From assembly GCF_002902755.1 (NCBI RefSeq), contig NZ_PPRS01000005.1:1-64000 (forward strand): a stretch of DNA of 64,000 nucleotides. Reading direction: 5' to 3'. A model generated the notes under the pieces. It saw only the letters and a program-made list of their open reading frames with translations. It searched no databases and was not told the DNA's origin. Shown here one piece after another: positions 1 through 7,991 of the stretch. Positions within the stretch are counted from its first letter, which is position 1. Every line of letters begins with the position of its first letter. This DNA is from Mammaliicoccus lentus. Its GTDB lineage: Bacteria; Bacillota; Bacilli; Staphylococcales; Staphylococcaceae. Made by a program: the position numbers and the translations under genes.

Positions 1-1
1 A

Positions 2-61
2 TTTATGGCTTTATTATGGGCAATAGCTATAAATATTGTATATGTATTTATACAAATATAG
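2..61 (+). CDS. C-terminal end of a membrane protein (partial, cut by window start)
   Basis: An open frame enters from the left edge and stops at TAG 59-61. Its last 19 residues are almost all hydrophobic, like a final membrane helix. The stop lies 11 bases before the start of the ABC ATPase gene, the usual arrangement of an ABC-2 permease followed by its ATPase. Calling it the permease partner is inference from position and hydrophobicity; too little is visible to name a family. Confidence 0.45.
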   Translation, partial: FMALLWAIAINIVYVFIQI

Positions 62-72
62 GTGGTGTATTG

Positions 73-753
73 ATGATTAAGATTAAAAACCTCAATAAAA
101 ATTATAAAAATAAACATATATTTAGCGATTTTAGTACAGAATTCAACGATAAGACATTAACTGTTTTACTAGGTGAAAATGGTGCTGGTAAATCTACTTT
201 GCTGAGAATGATTGCTTCCCTTGAACAACCTACTAGTGGTGATATATTTTATTTTGGAAAAAAATTAAATAATCGACAAATAAAAAATAAAATAGGTTAT
301 ATACCTCAAGACATTGCTTTGTTTGAACATATGACTGTTAATGAAAACATTAAATTCTTTAAAGCTTTGTATAAAAAGTCAATTACTGATGAACAAATAA
401 CAACTTACTGTGAAAAATTAAATTTGACTGAAAGACAGTCAAAAGTTTCTTCTTTATCAGGTGGAACTAAAAGAAAAGTCAATTTGTTAATTGGGTTGTT
501 AGGTAATCCAAATATATTAATTTTAGATGAGCCGACTGTCGGTATAGATTTAAAATCAAGATATGACATACATCACTTATTAAATAGTCTAAAGTCATCA
601 TGCTTAATTATTTTAACAACGCACCATTTAGACGAAGTAGAATCAATAGCAGATGAAATTAAATTAATTGGCAAAGATCCTTTCTATAGAAATGTACTTG
701 AGGAAAAAGGTTGGCAATTTGAAGATAGCTTAGAAGAGCTAAATAACGCATAA
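73..753 (+). CDS. ABC transporter ATP-binding protein (ABC-2 export type)
   Basis: This 226-aa nucleotide-binding subunit would power a membrane exporter from the cytoplasmic face. Visible motifs are Walker A at residues 34-42 (GENGAGKST), Q-loop Q79, signature LSGGT at 128-132, Walker B ILILDE at 148-153 and the switch histidine near 184. The signature ends in T rather than the usual Q. The frame stays open upstream to 16, but the GGTGGTG ribosome site just before ATG 73 and the clean family N-terminus (MIKIKNL) favour 73. It probably forms an operon with the hydrophobic protein ending at 61. The substrate cannot be told; antibiotic or lipid export is typical of this family. Confidence 0.85.
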   Translation: MIKIKNLNKNYKNKHIFSDFSTEFNDKTLTVLLGENGAGKSTLLRMIASLEQPTSGDIFYFGKKLNNRQIKNKIGYIPQDIALFEHMTVNENIKFFKALYKKSITDEQITTYCEKLNLTERQSKVSSLSGGTKRKVNLLIGLLGNPNILILDEPTVGIDLKSRYDIHHLLNSLKSSCLIILTTHHLDEVESIADEIKLIGKDPFYRNVLEEKGWQFEDSLEELNNA

Positions 754-766
754 TAAATCAAGCTTT

Positions 767-870
767 GTAAATGCAACGGATATAAATTAGTTAGAACTTT
801 TTGATTTTAGTTTTTATATAAAATCAGAATTTTTAAAATACTAATTATCTTGTTGCATTTACTTTTTTTT
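767..870 (+). terminator. Terminator-like inverted repeat after the ABC gene
   Basis: Perfect 11-base arms (GTAAATGCAAC, 767-777 and 852-862) are followed by eight Ts. The 74-base loop contains a second stem (799-808 with 820-829). The T tract suggests transcription termination on the plus strand; the size is unusual for a simple intrinsic terminator. Confidence 0.5.
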
Positions 871-923
871 ACGTGTATTCTTATTTAGTATATCGGAATT
901 AAAAGAATTAGGAGGAAAACTAA

Positions 924-2315
924 ATGGAAACATTATGGGTAATCATAAATATTGTTGTTTTCTTAATATTTATAGGGGTATTAGCCTACTTAAGTAAAAA
1001 ACACGTGAAGTTTTCTAAGCGTGTATTAATAGGTTTAGGCATCGGGATATTATTAGGTTTAGTATTACATTTGATTTATGGCGTAGATTCTAAAGTGACA
1101 GAAAATACAGCTTCGTGGCTAGATGTAATCGGTACTGGTTACATTAAACTACTACAAATGATTGTAATGCCATTAATATTCATTTCAATCGTTTCTGCTT
1201 TTACGAAAATAGCTATAGGACAAAATTTTGCTAAAGTTGGTGCATGGATATTTACATTCTTAATAGGTACCGTTGCAGTTGCAGCTTTAGTTGGCGTTAT
1301 ATATGCAATGATATTTAATTTAGATGCATCACAAATAGACATGGGTGATGTTGAAAATAGTCGAGGACAAGAAATTCAACAAACATCGGACGATATGGAA
1401 GCAAACAATTTACCAAGCCAAATTATAGAGCTATTACCAGCTAATCCATTTTTAGACTTCACAGGTGCTAGAGGAACATCTACAATAGCTGTTGTAATAT
1501 TTGCTGGTTTCGTTGGATTTAGCTTTTTACGTGTGATGAGAAAAGAACCGGAAAAAGGTAACTTACTTAAAAGAGGTGTCGATGCTATTTACGCTTTAGT
1601 AATGGGTATTGTGACATTTGTATTAAGATTAACTCCATATGGTATTTTAGCTATTATGACAAAAACAGTTATGACAAGTAATTTTGAAGCGGTTTGGACG
1701 TTAGGAAAATTTGTATTAGCTTCTTACGCTGCTTTAATAACGATGTTTATTATTCACTTAATTCTAGTAACAGTAGTTGGTTTAAATCCTTCTACTTATG
1801 TTAAAAAAACAGGCGAAACATTATTATTTGCATTTACATCTAGATCAAGTGCGGGTACGTTACCATTAAACGTGCAAACGCAAACTCAACGTTTAGGTGT
1901 ACCTGAAGGAGTAGCAAACTTTGCTGGTTCATTCGGGTTATCAATAGGACAGAATGGTTGTGCAGGTATTTATCCAGCGATGCTCGCAATTATGATTGCG
2001 CCAAGTGCAGGTGTAGATATAGACTTACCGTTCATATTGTCAGTAATTGGCGTCGTTGTAATCAGTTCATTTGGTGTAGCTGGTGTAGGTGGAGGCGCAA
2101 CATTTGCGGCAATTCTCGTATTATCTACATTAAATTTACCTATTGCATTAGCAGGGGTTTTAATTTCAGTAGAGCCATTAATTGACATGGGTAGAACAGC
2201 TTTAAACGTTAATGATTCTATGCTAGCAGGCACAGCGACAGCTAAACTAACTGGTCAATTAGATGAAGATAAATATAATGATCAAGACTTTGATGAACTA
2301 GGTGAATCATATTAA
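924..2315 (+). CDS. tcyP: L-cystine uptake symporter TcyP
   Basis: This 463-aa membrane protein belongs to the dicarboxylate/amino acid:cation symporter family and resembles Bacillus TcyP along its full length. It imports cystine as a sulfur source. Family motifs include the helix around LLQMIVMPLIFISIVSAFTK, the serine-rich SRSSAGTLPLN hairpin and the glycine-rich GQNGCAGIYPAM and AGVGGGATFAA segments that line the substrate site. An AGGAGG ribosome site at 911-916 fits ATG 924. Just upstream, ATTC (877-880) and GGAATT (895-900) could be part of a CymR cysteine-control site, which is weak inference. It is monocistronic, followed by a staphylococcal repeat-type terminator. Confidence 0.88.
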   Translation: METLWVIINIVVFLIFIGVLAYLSKKHVKFSKRVLIGLGIGILLGLVLHLIYGVDSKVTENTASWLDVIGTGYIKLLQMIVMPLIFISIVSAFTKIAIGQNFAKVGAWIFTFLIGTVAVAALVGVIYAMIFNLDASQIDMGDVENSRGQEIQQTSDDMEANNLPSQIIELLPANPFLDFTGARGTSTIAVVIFAGFVGFSFLRVMRKEPEKGNLLKRGVDAIYALVMGIVTFVLRLTPYGILAIMTKTVMTSNFEAVWTLGKFVLASYAALITMFIIHLILVTVVGLNPSTYVKKTGETLLFAFTSRSSAGTLPLNVQTQTQRLGVPEGVANFAGSFGLSIGQNGCAGIYPAMLAIMIAPSAGVDIDLPFILSVIGVVVISSFGVAGVGGGATFAAILVLSTLNLPIALAGVLISVEPLIDMGRTALNVNDSMLAGTATAKLTGQLDEDKYNDQDFDELGESY

Positions 2316-2376
2316 ATCATTAAAATGAGAAATAATAGTGTTCTCAATGTATTCATTTAGTGCTAATTTAATTTTT

Positions 2377-2481
2377 GGGCTGGGGCATAAATACATGTCT
2401 CAGCCTTATTCATTATAATGACAGTAGTTGACAAGGTGGGACTACGAATTCTTTTTAATAAAATGAGATTTCTATCCCACT
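2377..2481 (+). repeat. Intergenic staphylococcal palindromic repeat, double hairpin
   Basis: Two hairpins stand in series. The first pairs GGCTGGGGCAT (2378-2388) with ATGTCTCAGCC (2395-2405). The second pairs GTGGGA (2436-2441) with TCCCAC (2475-2480). The 'gtgggac ... gatttct.tcccac' layout matches a repeat common between staphylococcal genes, and a second copy closes narT at 26274. The first hairpin probably also terminates tcyP. Confidence 0.6.
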
Positions 2482-2573
2482 CTCTTTTATGCTTTAAACT
2501 TATCTATATAGTCGGATATGTATTGAAAGCATATTATGACAGTGATAAAGTGATACTAAGGAGCGTGAAAACG

Positions 2574-3737
2574 ATGAGCAGAGATTTATTTATTAAAACA
2601 GAGTTTCAACAAAAATGGATTAATAAAATTGAAAATCATAAAGAGGCTTTACAAAAACATGCTGAAGAAAATGATTTACACTCAAAATTTCCTTATGAAA
2701 ATATTAATTGGTTGATTAAAGAAGGTTACACAAAAACAGTATTGCCAAAATCGTATGGTGGAGAGGGTGCGACACCTGAAGATGTTATTATATTACAAGA
2801 AACTTTAGGCAAAATTGATGGTGCAACAGCTTTATCGATAGGATGGCATATGGGTGTCGTTGGCCAAATATATTCAGAAAATTTATGGGATAAAGAAATC
2901 ATGGATGAATTTGCTGAAGAAGTTCTAAATGGTGCAATCGTTAATAGGGCGGTTAGTGAAGCAGATACGGGAAGTCCAACTCGTGGTGCTAGACCCAGTA
3001 CAAATGCTAAATTAGTAGGTGACGAGTATATTATAAATGGTGTGAAAACTTTTACGACAATGAGCCAAAGATTGACTCACTTTTTAGTCGGAGCTTTTAT
3101 ACCTGAAAAAGAAGCTCTAGGATTTTTCTTAATACCTAGGGAAACTGAAGGATTAACAATTGCAGAAAATTGGAACATGGTAGGTATGCGTGCTACAGAA
3201 AGCCATGATCTAGTATTAGACGATGTGAAAATAGATAAAAAATATTTAGTAGAAGTATCTAAAGGTCCACGTGGCGCCGTACCAAATCCTTGGAACCTTC
3301 ATATACCAGCTGTTTATTTAGGAATTGCACAGGCTGCACGTGATTATGCTGTTGATTTTGCAAACGAGTATAGTCCAGGTAGCATAGAAGGTGTTATTGC
3401 TGATATACCAGCAGTTGAGCAAAATATAGGAAACATGGAATTAGAGCTTACAACAGCACGCCATTATATTTATAGTGTAATCGATAAATATCAAAATCCA
3501 CCTATAACAAACGCACGAATTAATGAAGAAATAGGTGCAGCAAAGCATGTTGTCGTTAATCACGCAATTAAAATTATTGATAGCGCCATGAGAATTGTTG
3601 GTGCCAAAAGTTTAGAGATGGAACGCCCATTGCAAAGATATTATAGAGATATTAGAGCTGGCCTTCATAACCCGCCAATGGATGATATTACTATTAAAAA
3701 GTTAGCTAAACAAGCACGAGAAGAAAGAACAAAATAA
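2574..3737 (+). CDS. Acyl-CoA dehydrogenase family flavoprotein
   Basis: A 387-aa cytosolic protein with the acyl-CoA dehydrogenase fold: an N-terminal helical domain, a central FAD/substrate part (NRAVSEADTGSPTRGA, then VKTFTTMSQ, NMVGMRATESHDLVLDDV) and a C-terminal four-helix domain. The C-terminus (RYYRDIRAGLHNPPMDD) lacks the EGTxEI-type segment that carries the catalytic glutamate in many classical family members, so dehydrogenase activity is uncertain; it resembles Bacillus YdbM-like and DszC-like branches. The frame runs open from 2418, but that part lies in the palindromic repeat. AAGGAG at 2558-2563 selects ATG 2574. It stands alone between two terminators. Confidence 0.8.
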   Translation: MSRDLFIKTEFQQKWINKIENHKEALQKHAEENDLHSKFPYENINWLIKEGYTKTVLPKSYGGEGATPEDVIILQETLGKIDGATALSIGWHMGVVGQIYSENLWDKEIMDEFAEEVLNGAIVNRAVSEADTGSPTRGARPSTNAKLVGDEYIINGVKTFTTMSQRLTHFLVGAFIPEKEALGFFLIPRETEGLTIAENWNMVGMRATESHDLVLDDVKIDKKYLVEVSKGPRGAVPNPWNLHIPAVYLGIAQAARDYAVDFANEYSPGSIEGVIADIPAVEQNIGNMELELTTARHYIYSVIDKYQNPPITNARINEEIGAAKHVVVNHAIKIIDSAMRIVGAKSLEMERPLQRYYRDIRAGLHNPPMDDITIKKLAKQAREERTK

Positions 3738-3751
3738 GAGAAGAAAATTTA

Positions 3752-3792
3752 ACGCTCAACTCCATTTAATCTATTTAAGGAGATGAGCGTTA
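3752..3792. terminator. Bidirectional terminator between convergent genes
   Basis: AACGCTCA (3752-3759) pairs with TGAGCGTT (3785-3792), with further pairing of CTCC and GGAG inside. It lies between the stop of the plus-strand dehydrogenase gene and the minus-strand EamA gene, so it can serve both. Confidence 0.6.
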
Positions 3793-3806
3793 TTGGTATT
3801 TTATGT

Positions 3807-4745
3807 TTATAAAGCTTTATTAACTTTATACTTTTTACGTTTTTTGCGTCTAGGTTTCATACCAATCGACATATAAAGTACTACTGTTAAAATGATAATC
3901 ATACCGATTAATTGCCATAATCCAAATGAAACTTTTAACCAAATAACTGAAGAGATAACTGCAGTAACAGGTTCCATCACACCAAATAATGCTGTAGTTT
4001 GAGGACTTATGTATTTAACACTTTCTAGATACATCCAAAAAGCAAACATTGTTCCAAAAGTGATGACAAAAATAAAATATAAAACGCCTTTTAAATCGAG
4101 TAAATGCCAAGGAAATGAAAAGTCTAAATTAATGATAGATAAAGCTATACCGCCAATAAACATGGACCAACCGATAACTACTAGCGAAGGCCAATTAATG
4201 AATAATTTAGTAGCATAAACTGTATAAAAAGCTGCTGCACATGCAGTTAATAATCCCCAAACAACTGCATTACTTGGAACAGAAAGGGTAGAAAAATTAC
4301 CATTAGTCAATAATAAACTTGTTCCAAATAATGAACATAAAATAATCGTAATATCTGCAATTCTAAATTTACTTTTTCTAGTTAGCAGTAAATAAATAAG
4401 AATGACTACAGGAGCTAGAAATTGTAATAATGTTGCCACAGCTACGTTACCTTTGTCTATCGTTGCCATAAATGTATATTGGACGCCTAACATACCAAAT
4501 AAAGCATAGATAATAAGCTGAAATAATGAATGTTTTACTTTAAATATATGCATTAAAGGTTGTCGTTGAATAAGTTTAGCTATTAATAACAAGAAGAAAC
4601 CACTCAGTGTTAAACGAACAGCTACAAACAATGAAACAGGTAAATGATAATCTGTAAATAATTTTTCTGTAACTGTTCCACCTATACCCCAGAAAGAAGC
4701 ACCAAATAAGACAAGTAAAGTGCCTTTTAGCTGTTCATTTTTCAA
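3807..4745 (-). CDS. EamA/DMT family permease
   Basis: This 312-aa protein has about ten hydrophobic segments in two repeated halves, as in drug/metabolite (EamA) exporters; the N-terminus GTLLVLFGASFWGIGGTVTEK and the second-half WMYLESVKYISPQTTALFGVMEPVTA are typical. It ends in a strongly basic tail (KPRRKKRKKYKVNK), probably cytoplasmic. The start is TTG at 4745 behind a GAGGGA ribosome site; no ATG fits better. It is monocistronic. The substrate is unknown; small metabolites or amino acids are usual for the family. Confidence 0.78.
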   Translation of the reverse strand: MKNEQLKGTLLVLFGASFWGIGGTVTEKLFTDYHLPVSLFVAVRLTLSGFFLLLIAKLIQRQPLMHIFKVKHSLFQLIIYALFGMLGVQYTFMATIDKGNVAVATLLQFLAPVVILIYLLLTRKSKFRIADITIILCSLFGTSLLLTNGNFSTLSVPSNAVVWGLLTACAAAFYTVYATKLFINWPSLVVIGWSMFIGGIALSIINLDFSFPWHLLDLKGVLYFIFVITFGTMFAFWMYLESVKYISPQTTALFGVMEPVTAVISSVIWLKVSFGLWQLIGMIIILTVVLYMSIGMKPRRKKRKKYKVNKAL

Positions 4746-4829
4746 TATAAATCCCTCAATTCTAATCTTTTATAATTATTTTATTGTATCATTTGAAATT
4801 TAAACCAACAATATTCAAATAACTTTTAC

Positions 4830-4859
4830 TTGCTTTTTTAACTTAGGCGTTCTTATAAT
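4830..4859 (+). promoter_or_regulatory. Sigma-A promoter of the YbaN-like gene
   Basis: TTGCTT (4830-4835) and TATAAT (4854-4859) are 18 bases apart and lie just before the ribosome site of the gene at 4891. Confidence 0.55.
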
Positions 4860-4890
4860 GTACATAATCATTCTAAAGAGAGGTAGTTAA

Positions 4891-5262
4891 ATGAAATATG
4901 TTTACATGTCGATCGGGATACTTGCAACTGCGCTCGGGTTTTTAGGCGCTGTATTGCCTTTACTACCAACTACTCCTTTTATTTTATTAGCAGTTTTTTG
5001 TTTCGCAAAAAGCTCTGAACGTTTTCATAAATGGCTTATAAATACTAAAGTATATAAAGAATATGTTGAAGATTTTCAAAAATATAGAGGATATACATTG
5101 AAAAAGAAATTCGAATTACTTATTAGTGTATATATTGTGGTTGGTTTTTCTATATGGATGGTTGATAACTTTTATATCAGAATAGGGTTATGTATAATGT
5201 TATTCTTCCAAACAGTAGTCTTATTCACTTTGGTGAAAACATTACCTGCCAAAAATAAATAA
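4891..5262 (+). CDS. YbaN family (DUF454) inner membrane protein
   Basis: A small 123-aa membrane protein. An N-terminal pair of hydrophobic segments contains the family pattern LGFLGAVLPLLPTTPFILLAVFCFAKSSERFHKWL, followed by a basic loop and two C-terminal helices. This matches the YbaN/DUF454 family, whose function is not established. AGAGAGG precedes ATG 4891. It has its own promoter and a strong terminator, so it is transcribed alone. Nothing nearby suggests a pathway. Confidence 0.75.
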   Translation: MKYVYMSIGILATALGFLGAVLPLLPTTPFILLAVFCFAKSSERFHKWLINTKVYKEYVEDFQKYRGYTLKKKFELLISVYIVVGFSIWMVDNFYIRIGLCIMLFFQTVVLFTLVKTLPAKNK

Positions 5263-5269
5263 ATTTTTA

Positions 5270-5298
5270 AACTACCTTTTTGTAAGGTAGTTTTTTTT
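5270..5298 (+). terminator. Intrinsic terminator after the YbaN-like gene
   Basis: AACTACCTT (5270-5278) pairs perfectly with AAGGTAGTT (5284-5292), followed by a run of Ts. Confidence 0.85.
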
Positions 5299-5317
5299 AT
5301 TTATTTAAAAATTCTTA

Positions 5318-5346
5318 TTGATATATTTTGGAAAACAATATATAAT
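5318..5346 (+). promoter_or_regulatory. Sigma-A promoter of fhuD2
   Basis: TTGATA (5318-5323) and TATAAT (5341-5346) have the ideal 17-base spacing. A Fur box begins 15 bases after the -10, so bound Fur would sit on the start of transcription. Confidence 0.8.
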
Positions 5347-5360
5347 TGCTTTATTGCAAA

Positions 5361-5375
5361 TGATAATCGTTATCA
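5361..5375 (+). promoter_or_regulatory. Fur box (iron-dependent repression of fhuD2)
   Basis: TGATAATCGTTATCA is one base away from the Gram-positive 7-1-7 Fur consensus TGATAATnATTATCA. It lies between the promoter and the AGGAGG ribosome site. Repression by Fe-Fur is inferred from the match and from the iron-uptake role of the gene. Confidence 0.85.
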
Positions 5376-5388
5376 ACAGGAGGGTATT

Positions 5389-6327
5389 ATGAAAAAGTTA
5401 TTAACATTAGTTTTGGCTTTAGCTTTGATTGTAGCAGCATGCGGGAACAAATCAGAAGATAAAGAAGACAAAAGTAAAAATGATACAAAATCTAGTAATG
5501 ATACAGTGAGTTACACATTGGATGATGGTAAAAAAATTGATATACCAAAAGATCCTAAAAGAATTGTCGTATTAGCTCCGTCTTATGTTGGTGGATTTTT
5601 ACATTTAGGCGTTAAACCAGTAGGAGTTCCAGCATCAACAGATCAAACAAGTGTGTTAAAAGATAAAATTAAAGGCATTGAAAAAGTAAGTGAAGATAAT
5701 GTTGAACAAGTAGCAAAATTAAAACCAGATTTAATCATTACATATAACCAAGATAAAAATTTAAACAAATATAAAAAGATTGCAGCAACTATTCCATATG
5801 ACTACAACAAACACAATTATTTAGATATGCAAGTTGAACTAGGTAAACTTGTAAACAAAGAAGATGAAGCAAAAAAATGGGTAGAAAAATGGAAGAAACA
5901 AACTGCTAAAGATGGTAAAGAAATTAAAGAGAAAATCGGTGAAGATACAACTGTATCTGTAATCGAAGCTTTCCAAAAAGATATATACAGCTACGGTGAA
6001 AACTGGGGTAGAGGTACAGAAGTACTTTACCAAGCATTTGGTCTAAAAATGCCTGAAAGCGTTGAGAAAGACGTTAAAAAAGATGGATGGAAGAAAATTT
6101 CACAAGAAGAAATTGAAAAATATTCTGGAGATTATTTATTCTTACCATTAACAAAAGGACAAGAAAAACCAGAATTTATTAATACTGAATCATACAAATC
6201 TATACCTGCTGTTAAGAATGATAAAGTAATAGAAATTGATGCTCAAACTTTCTGGTATAATGATCCGTATTCATTAGAAGTACAACGTGAATTCTTAAAG
6301 AAAGAATTATTAAAAAAAGCTGATTAA
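5389..6327 (+). CDS. fhuD2: Ferric hydroxamate-binding lipoprotein FhuD2
   Basis: This 312-aa surface lipoprotein captures ferric hydroxamate siderophores for import by an FhuBG permease with FhuC ATPase, encoded elsewhere. The signal peptide ends in a VAAC lipobox with lipidated Cys19, followed by a charged, K/D/S-rich linker. The body resembles S. aureus FhuD2 from end to end: SYxxDDGKxxDIPKDPKRI, the conserved YGENWGRGxEVLYQAFGLKMP segment carrying siderophore-contact residues, and the closing DAQTFWYNDPYSL. As in other staphylococci, the gene is separate from the permease genes. Iron starvation should induce it, given the Fur box. Confidence 0.92.
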   Translation: MKKLLTLVLALALIVAACGNKSEDKEDKSKNDTKSSNDTVSYTLDDGKKIDIPKDPKRIVVLAPSYVGGFLHLGVKPVGVPASTDQTSVLKDKIKGIEKVSEDNVEQVAKLKPDLIITYNQDKNLNKYKKIAATIPYDYNKHNYLDMQVELGKLVNKEDEAKKWVEKWKKQTAKDGKEIKEKIGEDTTVSVIEAFQKDIYSYGENWGRGTEVLYQAFGLKMPESVEKDVKKDGWKKISQEEIEKYSGDYLFLPLTKGQEKPEFINTESYKSIPAVKNDKVIEIDAQTFWYNDPYSLEVQREFLKKELLKKAD

Positions 6328-6370
6328 TCAACTTTAAGTCGTAAAATTAAACTTATAAATAATATTAAAA

Positions 6371-6410
6371 CAGTGGAGCCCGAGACAAATTAATGTCCCG
6401 GACTCCACTG
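6371..6410. terminator. Bidirectional terminator (fhuD2 / nanT)
   Basis: Arms CAGTGGAG (6371-6378) and CTCCACTG (6403-6410), extended inward by CCGAGACA with TGTCCCGG, form a long hairpin flanked by A- and T-rich runs. The core 'gagaca..tgtcccgg' belongs to the terminator type recurring through the window. Confidence 0.8.
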
Positions 6411-6453
6411 TTTTATATTTTTTAGTACTTTAGTTTAATTTATTATAATCGAA

Positions 6454-7962
6454 CTATTTAGTTTCTTTTACGTATTGATCATTTATCGTATATATTGTTA
6501 AGCCTTTAATATTCTTAGTTTGTTTGTAGAATGGTAAGCTCGCAAGATAACCTACGATAAATGCAATAAAGAATCCTATTACTGATACTGTAAATGGTGT
6601 GATATCCGTTTTACCAATAAAGTACGAAGCAATTGCTGCAACGATTAAACCGATAATAACACCGATTGAGTTTGCTTTTTTAGTAAAGATACCTACAGCG
6701 AATACCCCTGCAATTGGTACACCAAATAGTCCTGTTACTAATAGGAATAGATCCCATGTTTCATTAGTTTCTTGATTGATTAAATATAATGAAGCTAATG
6801 TACCGAATACACCTGCTATTATAATGATGATTCTAGCTAAAAGTACATCATTTTTAGAATCATTATTTTTAGAAAATCTTTGTTTTAAATCGACAACGAC
6901 ACATGCTGAAATCGAGTTTAAACTAGATGAAATTGTTGATTGAGCAGCTGCAAATATCGCTGCAATTAATAGACCACCAACAAACGGCGGAATTTGTGTC
7001 AAAATGAAATAAGGTACTAATGCGGATGTGTTAAATCCTTCTGGTAAAGCTGCTGTATTATTATAGAAAGAATATAATACAGTTCCCATTCCATAGAAAA
7101 TCGGAATTGTGATAAATGCTAGTAAACCGTTAGTCCAAAGTGACTGATTTGTTGAAGCTACAGAACCTGTTGTTTGATAACGTTGAACGATATCTTGACT
7201 GGCCGTATATTGGTGTAAGTTATTAAATATGGAACCAATAAAGATGATAGGTATAGCAGCTGCTGCGCCCCCAAGTTTCCAATTATCCATAGATATAAAT
7301 TTCTTGTCTTGTACTGCTTCTTGAGCTACTGTTGCAAAGTTGCCATCAATTTGAAACGCACCTAAGAAGATAATTGCTACTGCGCCACCGATCAGAATAA
7401 TACCTTGTATAACATCGCTCCAAATAACACCTTCGATACCGCCCATAAATGTATAAATCATACATAATAGACCTACCAATGCGGCGATTAAATAAGGATT
7501 AATATCAGAAACGGCTGTAATTGCTAATGTTGGTAAGTAAATAACGATTGCGACACGTCCAACATGGAATAATGTGAAAGCCAATGAGCCAATAACTCTT
7601 ATAATAACGCCAAAACGTTCTTCTAAATATTCATAAGCAGTTGTTACATCTAATTTTCTAAAGAAAGGTATATAGAAATAGATAAGTAACGGTATGATTG
7701 CAATAATTGCGATATTCCCGGCAGCATACGACCAATCTGTATTAAACGCACGCTCTGGTGTACCCATATATGTGATGGCACTTAATGTAGTTGCATATAT
7801 TGAAAAACCTACAGCCCAAGACGGTACTTTACCTTTTGCTTTAAAGAACGCCTCTGTATCTTGTCCGGCTCTCTTAGTAAAGTATACCCCGACTAATAGT
7901 GTTCCCAATAGATAAAGTATCAATGCGACCCAGTTTGCTGTACCAAAACCTACTTCATTCAT
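6454..7962 (-). CDS. nanT: Sodium:solute symporter, sialic acid transporter
   Basis: This 502-aa protein of the sodium/solute symporter family has about thirteen hydrophobic segments, beginning with the NWVALILYLLGTLLVGVYF helix. The family features around GFSIYATTLSAITYMG and AAIFAAAQSTISSSLNS are visible. Position next to nanA, as in the staphylococcal nan locus, points to N-acetylneuraminate as substrate. The frame is open to ATG 7971, but AAAGGGG directly abuts that codon; ATG 7962 has proper spacing and gives MNEVGFG. It is probably cotranscribed after nanA, 29 bases apart. Confidence 0.82.
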   Translation of the reverse strand: MNEVGFGTANWVALILYLLGTLLVGVYFTKRAGQDTEAFFKAKGKVPSWAVGFSIYATTLSAITYMGTPERAFNTDWSYAAGNIAIIAIIPLLIYFYIPFFRKLDVTTAYEYLEERFGVIIRVIGSLAFTLFHVGRVAIVIYLPTLAITAVSDINPYLIAALVGLLCMIYTFMGGIEGVIWSDVIQGIILIGGAVAIIFLGAFQIDGNFATVAQEAVQDKKFISMDNWKLGGAAAAIPIIFIGSIFNNLHQYTASQDIVQRYQTTGSVASTNQSLWTNGLLAFITIPIFYGMGTVLYSFYNNTAALPEGFNTSALVPYFILTQIPPFVGGLLIAAIFAAAQSTISSSLNSISACVVVDLKQRFSKNNDSKNDVLLARIIIIIAGVFGTLASLYLINQETNETWDLFLLVTGLFGVPIAGVFAVGIFTKKANSIGVIIGLIVAAIASYFIGKTDITPFTVSVIGFFIAFIVGYLASLPFYKQTKNIKGLTIYTINDQYVKETK

Positions 7963-7991
7963 GTATGACATCCCCTTTGTTCATCAATAAA

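Noticed and set aside
1970..2233. Minus-strand frame inside tcyP
   Set aside because: Shadow frame; tcyP is complete and well matched over this part.
2418..2573. N-terminal extension of the acyl-CoA dehydrogenase frame by 52 residues
   Set aside because: The extension is encoded by the palindromic repeat, has no ribosome site, and AAGGAG at 2558 serves ATG 2574.
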